Source of the DNA: Gemmatimonadota bacterium
GTDB lineage: Bacteria; Gemmatimonadota; Gemmatimonadetes; Palauibacterales; Palauibacteraceae
DNA: 5,408 bases
Direction: 5' to 3'
NCBI GenBank assembly: GCA_016649455.1
Contig: JAENXO010000209.1
Location: forward strand, 1 to 5,408
Part shown: one piece after another, positions 1-5,408 of the stretch
Numbering within the stretch: position 1 is the stretch's first letter
Layout: each line of letters starts with the position of its first letter
Made by a program: the position numbers and the translations under genes
Notes under the pieces: model-generated
What the model was told of the DNA's origin: nothing
Databases searched by the model: none
The model's input: only the letters and a program-made list of their open reading frames with translations

Positions 1-2558
1 GGCTCGCTGTCCACGTAGATGTCGCCACCCATCATCCGGCAGAACTGACGGCTGATGGCCAGTCCGAGCCCTGTACCTCCATATCGCTTCGCGATCGACG
101 ATTCGGCCTGGCTGAAGGCCTCGAACAGCCGACCGAGCTGTTCATCGGTCATCCCGATCCCGGTGTCGCGCACCGAGATCTCGATCCACTCCGCGTCGCC
201 AGCAGGTGGAGTACGGCGCTCTGCCTCCAGCGTGATCACCCCGTTTTCGGTGAATTTGCTGGCGTTCGACAGGAGATTCAGGATCACCTGGCGGAGTCTC
301 ATCGCGTCGCTGTGCATCCGACCGAGCCGGTCGGTGCCGCGCACAACGAGCTCGTTTCCGTTCGCCGCGATCAGCGGCTGTATGGTCGTCGTGACCTGAT
401 CGATGACGTCCTGAGCATCGAACGACTCGACGTGCAGCTCCATCTTGCCGGCCTCGATCTTCGACAGATCGAGGATGTCGTTTATCAGTGCGAGCAGGTG
501 CCGGCCAGCAGAGTGGATCTTCTGCAGGTCAGGCACGAACACTTCCTGTCCCGCGTCCTCCGCATCTTCCTGCAGCATCTCGCTATAGCCGATGATCGCG
601 TTCAGCGGCGTACGGAGCTCGTGGCTCATGCTCGCCAGAAACTGACTCTTCGCTCCGCTCGCGGCCTCGGCGTCCCTGCGAGCCTGCAGCAGCTCGGTGA
701 TGTCGTGGTAGAGAGCCACGACGCCGAAACTCTCACCGTTCACGTCGACCAGCACACCCGCGAATTCCACATCGATGAACGATCCGTCGCGCCGCCGCCG
801 GCGCCCTGTGCCGCGCGCCACATCGCCCTCGACCACCTGGTCTGTTCGGCGCTTCGCCTCCAGGCGAGTCTCGCTAGTCGTAATCAGCTCGTCGAGGTCG
901 TGGTCAAGCGCTTCTTCCGGCGGATATCCGAACAGACGCTCGAACGCCGGGTTGAGTGACGTTATCCGTCCTCCCAGGTCGAGGGTGACGATCGCGACCG
1001 GGCTGTTCTGGACGACGGTCTGGAAGTACTGCCGCTGACGCCTCGCCTCGGTGAACAGGCGGGCGTTTTCGATCGCGATCGCGGCCTGGGGCGCGAACAG
1101 ATTGAGCAGCCTGAGATCCTCGGGCCCGAATTCGCGTCCTTCTTCGAGATGAACGCTGGCGAGAGTGCCGACCAGACGGCTGCCGATCAGCAGGGGGACG
1201 ACCATTACTCCGCGGGCGGTCGTATCTTCGTATTTGTTGCTCCGGCCCGACCAGGCTCGATAGTCAGGAATGATCAGAGGCTCGCGAGTTTCAGCCACCA
1301 GACCCATGGCACCCTCGCCCGGCCGCATTCGTGTGCCGATCGACTCGGAGCCGATGTTATGGCTCGCGACGATCTCAAGCTCGCCACGGTCGTCACTGAA
1401 GATCGCGAGCTCTCCACCTGTCACGCCGAGCAGCGTCACCGCCCGTTCCAGGACTGCCTGGAGAAGCCGGGAGAGTTCCAGCTCGGATGACAGGTCGGTA
1501 AGAGTGTCCAGCACCGCCCGCTGCTCGTCCGCAGTCTGCTGCGCCTCAGTAAACAGGCGGGCGTTCTCGATCGCGATCGCGGCCTGGGGTGCGAAAAGAT
1601 TGAGGAGTCTGAGATCTTCGGGCCCGAATTCGCGTCCCTCCTCGAGGTGCACGCTGGCGAGGGTTCCGACCAGCCGGTGCCCGATCAGCAGGGGTACGAC
1701 CATTACGCCGCGGGCCGTCGTGTCCTCGTACTTGTCACTCCGGCCCGACCAGGCCCGATAGTCCGGGATAATCAGGGGCTCCCGGGTCTCGGCGACGAGC
1801 CCCATCGCTCCTTCGCCGAGGCGCATGCGGGTTCCGATCGAATCGGAACCGATATTGTGGCTGGCCACGATCTCAAGCTCGCCGCGGTCCTCATCGAAGA
1901 TCGCGAGCTCCCCGCCCGTGACCTCGAGCAGGGACACCGCACGCTCCAGCACCCGCTGCAGCACTCTCGCCAGCTCCAGTTCACCGGACAGGTCGGCCAG
2001 CGTGTCCAGGACCGCCTTGTGCTCACCAGATGTTCGTCGCTCGGCCTCGAGCAGCCGGGTGCGCGCCATTGCTATTGCGGCCTGCTGCGCCGCCGCCGTG
2101 AGGATCTCGAAGTCTTCGCGCCCGAACGCGTTCTCCTCTGTACTCTCTACGATCAGGACTCCGATCACATCTCCGTCGATTTCGATGGGAACATCGACCT
2201 CGGAACCTCCAGCGGGCGCATCGCTTACGTATCCCGGTTCGGTGGCCACGACGGGGGAATAGTGCAGTGAACCATCGAGCAAGGGGCGCTCACTGAGTCC
2301 TCTACCGGGCGGCACGCGGTAGTCCTCGTGACTGCCGGGCCAACCCACGCTGGCGCGCATCACCCGCTCGCCGGAGTTCGGATCGACGAGAAACACGCCG
2401 ATAAAATTGTAGCCGAGCGCATCGTCGTGCAGGCCGTCCACGATGCTGGCGCACACCGAGTCTTCGTCGTGCGCCGCGGCGATCCCTGTAGACAGGCGCA
2501 GCAGCGCGGACTGCCGATGGGCGAGCGGACTGTCCTTTGAACCGGGGCTGGTGTTCAT
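1..2558 (-). CDS. Hybrid-type sensor histidine kinase, GAF-GAF-GAF-PAS-HisKA-HATPase (3' end outside window)
   Basis: From ATG 2558 the minus strand is open for 852 codons to the window edge, with no stop. I read it by hand and the register is unbroken. Domains in order are GAF1 (about residues 15-170); GAF2 (182-339) and GAF3 (348-505), which are near-copies; PAS (about 510-625, SPVAIVTLDLGG and the C-terminal VALYHDITELLQARR); HisKA with phospho-acceptor H646 (SMSHELRTPLNAIIGYSEML); and HATPase_c with N box (N761, N765 in NLLSNASKF), G1 (D798 in DTGIGM), F box (LFEAF, 811-815) and G2 (GGTGLGL, 827-833). All kinase motifs look intact. No membrane segment is visible, so it is probably cytoplasmic. 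The GAF and PAS modules would sense small ligands or redox state, with the ligand unknown. The cut falls just after G2; proteins of this type often continue with receiver domains, which cannot be seen here. The start lies 7 bases after the stop of the upstream regulator, with only a weak GAG-type ribosome site (ACGAGAT). Confidence 0.93.
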   Translation of the reverse strand, partial: MNTSPGSKDSPLAHRQSALLRLSTGIAAAHDEDSVCASIVDGLHDDALGYNFIGVFLVDPNSGERVMRASVGWPGSHEDYRVPPGRGLSERPLLDGSLHYSPVVATEPGYVSDAPAGGSEVDVPIEIDGDVIGVLIVESTEENAFGREDFEILTAAAQQAAIAMARTRLLEAERRTSGEHKAVLDTLADLSGELELARVLQRVLERAVSLLEVTGGELAIFDEDRGELEIVASHNIGSDSIGTRMRLGEGAMGLVAETREPLIIPDYRAWSGRSDKYEDTTARGVMVVPLLIGHRLVGTLASVHLEEGREFGPEDLRLLNLFAPQAAIAIENARLFTEAQQTADEQRAVLDTLTDLSSELELSRLLQAVLERAVTLLGVTGGELAIFSDDRGELEIVASHNIGSESIGTRMRPGEGAMGLVAETREPLIIPDYRAWSGRSNKYEDTTARGVMVVPLLIGSRLVGTLASVHLEEGREFGPEDLRLLNLFAPQAAIAIENARLFTEARRQRQYFQTVVQNSPVAIVTLDLGGRITSLNPAFERLFGYPPEEALDHDLDELITTSETRLEAKRRTDQVVEGDVARGTGRRRRRDGSFIDVEFAGVLVDVNGESFGVVALYHDITELLQARRDAEAASGAKSQFLASMSHELRTPLNAIIGYSEMLQEDAEDAGQEVFVPDLQKIHSAGRHLLALINDILDLSKIEAGKMELHVESFDAQDVIDQVTTTIQPLIAANGNELVVRGTDRLGRMHSDAMRLRQVILNLLSNASKFTENGVITLEAERRTPPAGDAEWIEISVRDTGIGMTDEQLGRLFEAFSQAESSIAKRYGGTGLGLAISRQFCRMMGGDIYVDSE
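1045..1527 (-). repeat. Tandem GAF repeat, promoter-distal copy (GAF3 of the kinase)
   Basis: This segment codes for GAF3 and matches the segment 498 bases to its right (1543-2025), exactly 166 codons away, so the reading frame is kept. Shared landmarks include the block around 1051-1140 versus 1549-1638, and GACAGGTCGG at 1489 versus 1987. Over 158 aligned residues I count 13 differences, about 92% protein identity. DNA identity is lower, about 80%, because most changes fall at third codon positions. This is an intragenic domain duplication and carries no sign of a mobile element. The limits are approximate. Confidence 0.9.
1543..2025 (-). repeat. Tandem GAF repeat, promoter-proximal copy (GAF2 of the kinase)
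   Basis: This is the partner of the repeat at 1045-1527 and codes for GAF2. The last 78 residues of the unit (after ETREP) differ from the other copy at only two positions, D/N in GRSDKYED and H/S in LLIGHRLVG. The first 80 residues hold the remaining eleven differences, mostly conservative. The short joint between copies (AQQTADEQR) keeps the helix-like phase expected between GAF domains. GAF1 of the same protein is much more diverged and does not belong to this repeat. Confidence 0.9.
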
Positions 2559-2565
2559 ATCTCGT

Positions 2566-4428
2566 TCAGTCGATCCCGACGGAGCTGTCGTTGGCGGCGA
2601 GGAGCAGGTGCGGGCGTATCTGTCCGAGCCCGTCGATCTCGACAACCCGGCCGGCGTCGAGAGCGAAGCGGTCCCGCAGCAGCGCCGAAGTCGCGGGGGA
2701 CACGAAAATCCTGCCGGCATCGGCTCCCGCCGCGAGGTTTTCCGCTGTTATTATTGCCTCTCCCCACAAGTCGTAACGTGGTCGGCTCTCTCCGATTACC
2801 GCGCCGACCGTCGGACCGGTGTGCATCCCGAATCGAAACAGTGTCGCGGAATCCGGCCCGGCCGCCTGGAGTGCCGCCTGGAACGCGAGGGCGAGATCGG
2901 CGATCGCGATCGCATGATCCTCGCCAGCATCCTGCCAGGCTGCGGCGAGAAAGCCGTCTCTCCGCCCGAGGCAGGCGTTTATCGCCCTTTCCTCGGCCAG
3001 CGACACGAATTCAGTGAACCACTCGGACAGGACGGCCACGTACTCCCGGATGCCTGTCGATCCGAATCGCGACTGGTCGGCAGAGCAGAGCAGTACCGTC
3101 GTCAGCGGCATCGTATCCATGATGCCCGACTCGCCACGCAGCACCCGCTCTGCCACATCGGGAGGAAAGGCCGACAGAAGCAGTTGCTCGATCGTCTCTG
3201 CGTCGGCATGGATCCGCTCGCGGTACGTGCTCTCACGCGCGCGCAGGTCCCGCACTTCGAGATTTGCGGCGATCCGTGCCTCCAGCAGCGTGGCCTGGAC
3301 CGGCTTCGTGATGTACTCCTCGGCTCCGGCCTCGATGCAGCGGATCGCGCTGTCGACCTCGTCCAGGGAGGACAGCATGATCACCGGGATGTCGCGCAGA
3401 CGATCATCGTCCTTCAGACGACGGAGGGTCTCGACTCCATCCATGACCGGCATGATCACATCGAGGAGGATCAAGTCAAAGTCCCGTTTCCCGAGCTTCG
3501 CAAGTGCCTCGGCTCCGTCCGCCGCCGCCGCCACGATATAGCCATGCCGCGCGAGCTGGCGCGTGAGCAGGTCCCGGTTGGTGGGATTGTCGTCTACGAC
3601 GAGAAGGGATCCCTGCCCAGCCGGGATGTCGCTCGCGGACGCCGACGTGGCGGTCGGGAGCTTGGCGAGCACGCCGCGCGTGAGCTCGGCCGAGTCCTGC
3701 AGCCGCAGGGAAGCGGGTTCCCCCTCCGTGCCGGGAGTCTGTGTCGCTACGAGGACGATGTCGGCGCTCGTGGCCAGCAGGGAGCGGGCTGCAGCGAGGA
3801 TCCGTTCGAGGTCGGGGACGAGCTCGTCGCGCCCGATCTCGCGCTGAGCCTCGAGAAGCATCTCGCAATACCCAACTACGGCGTTGATCGGCGTCCGCAG
3901 GTCGGCCTCAATCTGGGCAGCGAAACTCTCGATCTCGCGGTCGATCGAGCCCTTGAGTCGGGCAGGGTCGAGGATGCTATCCACGAGAGCCAGCAGACGC
4001 CGGCCCGAGTCGTTGATGCGTCGCAGGTCGGACGCGGTCTCGGCGTCCTCTTCGTCTTCGAGGAGCATCTCCGAGTAGCCGAGAATTGCGTTGATCGGCG
4101 TGCGCATCTCGTGCCGCACGTGGCCGAGCGCCGCGCGCTTCAGCCGATCGGGATCGGGGGGGGCGCTGGAATCGCGAGGGGCGGACGTCCCCGCGGTGGC
4201 CCGGCGGACAGGCGTTGCGGGGACGGGGATCGCCGACGCTCCGGCAAACCCCGGGCGGATGCGTTTCTCAGGCTTGTGCGGCGATAGCGGCGTGTCCGCC
4301 TCCTCCACGGCCCCGGTGCGCCGGATTCCTCCCTTGTCGATGTCGAAGATCCACGCCATTACCACGACGATCGGAAATCCGAGTAGGAGAAGAAAGGTGA
4401 CCAGTCGGCCGGTCCAGTCAGGAAACAA
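2566..4428 (-). CDS. Membrane-anchored HisKA-HisKA-REC-class III cyclase-like regulator
   Basis: This is a multidomain signalling protein of 620 residues counted from TTG 4428, ending at TGA 2568-2566. In order it has a membrane helix (about 8-28, LVTFLLLLGFPIVVVMAWIF); a Pro/Ala-rich linker (40-95); a HisKA-like hairpin (about 99-158) with candidate phospho-His H106 in RHEMRTPINAILGYSEMLLE; and a second hairpin copy 69 residues on (about 172-230, ADLRTPINAVVGYCEMLLE) where that His is Ala. A receiver domain follows (about 274-392) with acidic pair D279/D280, phospho-Asp D323 and K375. Then comes a signalling helix (392-430, LLLSAFPPDVAERVL) and a class III cyclase-like domain (about 441-610). 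There is no HATPase domain. In the cyclase domain, metal Asp D451 and D491 and the YDLWG motif are kept. By my alignment the substrate Lys is Leu, and the catalytic Asn and Arg are I560 and N564, so cAMP or cGMP synthesis is doubtful. TTG 4428 is only the first usable start in frame: anchor-like coding sequence continues upstream to 4575. It is followed 7 bases later by the sensor kinase, implying an operon and joint signalling. Confidence 0.85.
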   Translation of the reverse strand: MFPDWTGRLVTFLLLLGFPIVVVMAWIFDIDKGGIRRTGAVEEADTPLSPHKPEKRIRPGFAGASAIPVPATPVRRATAGTSAPRDSSAPPDPDRLKRAALGHVRHEMRTPINAILGYSEMLLEDEEDAETASDLRRINDSGRRLLALVDSILDPARLKGSIDREIESFAAQIEADLRTPINAVVGYCEMLLEAQREIGRDELVPDLERILAAARSLLATSADIVLVATQTPGTEGEPASLRLQDSAELTRGVLAKLPTATSASASDIPAGQGSLLVVDDNPTNRDLLTRQLARHGYIVAAAADGAEALAKLGKRDFDLILLDVIMPVMDGVETLRRLKDDDRLRDIPVIMLSSLDEVDSAIRCIEAGAEEYITKPVQATLLEARIAANLEVRDLRARESTYRERIHADAETIEQLLLSAFPPDVAERVLRGESGIMDTMPLTTVLLCSADQSRFGSTGIREYVAVLSEWFTEFVSLAEERAINACLGRRDGFLAAAWQDAGEDHAIAIADLALAFQAALQAAGPDSATLFRFGMHTGPTVGAVIGESRPRYDLWGEAIITAENLAAGADAGRIFVSPATSALLRDRFALDAGRVVEIDGLGQIRPHLLLAANDSSVGID

Positions 4429-4624
4429 CAGCGCGTCGGAGACCGCTCCGGAAATCTCGATGAGCCCTACGGTCAGGGCCCCGTATGCTGCAGCCGTGAT
4501 CCAGACCCTTCGTCGTCGTGCCTCGCGGACGAAATGCTTGAGTCGCCCGGCAGGCTTGTCTGATCTGGCCGTATCTCAACTCCGGGAAAGGGCCCCGGCG
4601 TCGGCTCGGGGCGTTCGAGTCCAT
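4429..4624 (-). other. Probable broken N-terminal coding sequence of the cyclase-like regulator
   Basis: Upstream of TTG 4428 the same frame stays open to 4575 and reads a basic segment (RLKHFVREARRRRVWITAAA) followed by a hydrophobic stretch (AAAYGALTVGLIEISGAV) and DALL before FPDW. This is the usual two-helix anchor seen at the N-terminus of many bacterial cyclase-fold membrane proteins, so it should belong to the protein. No ATG, GTG or TTG occurs in this frame between the TGA at 4578-4576 and 4428. An ATG at 4624 opens another frame (MDSNAPSRRRGPFPEL) in which third positions are strongly G/C, as expected for coding here. It would join the anchor frame if one base near 4576 were skipped. 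Alternatives are an ATG at 4662 in the anchor frame interrupted by that TGA, an ATG at 4646 in the third frame, or a non-standard start such as ATC, ATT or CTG. A real mutation and a sequencing or assembly error cannot be told apart here. Confidence 0.6.
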
Positions 4625-4673
4625 GGATCGATCGACCCGCCACCATAGACAGGACGGCGCATTGACGGAAGGC

Positions 4674-5408
4674 TTACAGCCCCGACAGCACTCCCAACAT
4701 CCAGGCGGAGCCGAGCCCGAAGTAGATCCCCAGGATGTAACCCGCCACGGCCATCAGCAGGCCGACCGGTGCCATCGCCGGGTGGTAAAGCCCGGCCACG
4801 ATCGGCGCCGTGCCGACCCCCCCGATGTTGGCCATGCTGCCCGTCGCGATGAAGAACGACGGGGCCTTCAGCAACCGGGCCGCGATGATCAGGACCGTTG
4901 CGTGGATGCCGATCCACAGCATTCCCGCGAGGAAGAACGCGGGCGCGTCGAGCACCGCGCGCAGGTCTCCCTGGGCGCCGATCCCCGTCAGCATCAGGTA
5001 CAGGGCTACGTAGCCCAGGCGCGAGGCGCCCACCTCTTCCAGCTTGCGGACGGGCGTGAAGCTGAGCAGCAATCCGCCGGTCACGACGATGAGCACCGCC
5101 CAGGTCGTGTGGCTGATGATCGTCGGGTCGCCCAGCGTTGGGAGTTTCGCTCCGAGCAGAACGGAGAGGATCGCTCCCGACAGTCCGAGGCCGATGATGA
5201 TTGCGATGTCAGCGACGGTTGGCGGATGGCGCACCGCCTCCACCTCAGCCAGCCGCCGATTCGTATCCTCGATCGCCGACAGGTCGGCCTTAAGCCACCG
5301 GTCGAATTTCGACTGGAACGCACTGAACAGCAGGAGCACTCCCATCCACCCGTATCCGACCACCGTATCCACCACGATCACGGGCGCGAAGATCGCCTCC
5401 GGCGTCCC
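4674..5408 (-). CDS. DUF819 family integral membrane protein, C-terminal part (5' end outside window)
   Basis: This is the last 244 codons of a polytopic membrane protein, ending at TAA 4676-4674. The frame is open to the right edge (GTPEAIFAPVIVVDTVVGYG), so the true start lies outside and the GTG at 5381 is probably internal. Hydrophobic segments are seen around VVDTVVGYGWMGVLLLFSAF, VADIAIIIGLGLSGAILSVL, TTWAVLIVVTGGLLLSF, LGYVALYLMLTGIGAQG and FFLAGMLWIGIHATVLIIAA. A glycine-rich re-entrant-like stretch (GSMANIGGVGTAPIVAGLYH) and a last helix near GLLMAVAGYILGIYFGLGSA follow. A charged loop (KFDRWLKADLSAIEDTNRRL) separates the first two. The VVDTVVGYGWMG stretch and the SMANIGG..TAPIVA stretch are what I associate with DUF819 (YjcL-like) proteins, an uncharacterised family with a transporter-like fold. 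Substrate and function are unknown. It precedes the signalling genes on the same strand, but nothing ties it to them functionally. Family call fairly sure; function not assignable. Confidence 0.82.
   Translation of the reverse strand, partial: GTPEAIFAPVIVVDTVVGYGWMGVLLLFSAFQSKFDRWLKADLSAIEDTNRRLAEVEAVRHPPTVADIAIIIGLGLSGAILSVLLGAKLPTLGDPTIISHTTWAVLIVVTGGLLLSFTPVRKLEEVGASRLGYVALYLMLTGIGAQGDLRAVLDAPAFFLAGMLWIGIHATVLIIAARLLKAPSFFIATGSMANIGGVGTAPIVAGLYHPAMAPVGLLMAVAGYILGIYFGLGSAWMLGVLSGL

Noticed and set aside
312..959. Plus-strand open frame of 215 codons opposite the kinase PAS/HisKA/HATPase region
   Set aside because: It is a shadow frame: the minus strand here encodes intact PAS, HisKA and HATPase motifs.
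1149..2270. Pairs of similar plus-strand open frames (1149-1490 and 1647-2270) that look like a duplicated gene
   Set aside because: Their similarity simply reflects the minus-strand GAF duplication read from the other side, at the same 498-base offset.
2443..4287. Long plus-strand open frame of 614 codons opposite the regulator
   Set aside because: It is an antisense shadow of a GC-rich gene. The minus strand carries clear domain motifs over the same span, while the plus-strand product has no recognisable domain and an Arg-rich composition.
4625..4673. Promoter or terminator between the DUF819 gene and the regulator
   Set aside because: The short gap contains only a small GATCGATC palindrome. 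I see no stem-loop followed by a T-run and no convincing -35/-10 pair.
4576..4917. Minus-strand open frame of 113 codons overlapping the end of the DUF819 gene
   Set aside because: Most of it overlaps the DUF819 coding sequence in another frame and is Gly/Arg/His-rich without motifs. Only its tail, from ATG 4662, is relevant, as one candidate start region for the regulator.

Overview
The window is GC-rich and holds three genes, all on the minus strand and read from right to left. The layout is: the 3' end of a polytopic membrane protein of the DUF819 type (5408-4674); a membrane-anchored regulator with two histidine-kinase-type hairpins, a receiver domain and a class III nucleotidyl-cyclase-like domain (from about 4428 or further upstream, to 2566); and, 7 bases later, a large sensor histidine kinase with three GAF domains, a PAS domain, HisKA and HATPase (2558 to beyond position 1). 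The two signalling genes are almost certainly one operon. The last gene has no stop codon inside the window, so it runs off the left edge. The first gene has no start inside it, so it enters from the right edge.

The organism is a high-GC bacterium. The two-helix membrane anchor with a GFPI motif, the GAF-GAF-PAS-HisKA architecture and the DUF819 protein together recall environmental lineages such as Gemmatimonadota, Acidobacteriota or related phyla. This is an impression from family memory, and no taxonomic marker is present.

The regulator has a first hairpin with a phosphorylatable His (H106) and a second, diverged copy in which that His is Ala. It has no ATPase domain. Its receiver keeps the acidic pocket, phospho-Asp and Lys. 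Its cyclase-like domain keeps both metal Asp positions but lacks the usual purine-binding Lys and the transition-state Asn and Arg. It therefore looks like a signal-relaying scaffold or pseudo-cyclase. Its partner kinase next door has a complete HisKA/HATPase core and a closely similar hairpin, so phosphorylation in trans between the two proteins is an attractive inference.

Two structural oddities stand out. First, the kinase contains a tandem duplication with a 498-base period (GAF2 and GAF3). The copies are about 92% identical in protein but only about 80% in DNA. Second, the membrane anchor of the regulator is coded well upstream of its first usable start (TTG at 4428), yet no ATG, GTG or TTG lies in frame before a TGA at 4578-4576. 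This suggests a frameshift or nonsense change, or a sequencing error, near 4576. The remaining non-coding DNA is under 50 bases between the first two genes (if the second starts near 4624), with no convincing promoter, terminator, RNA gene, CRISPR or mobile element.
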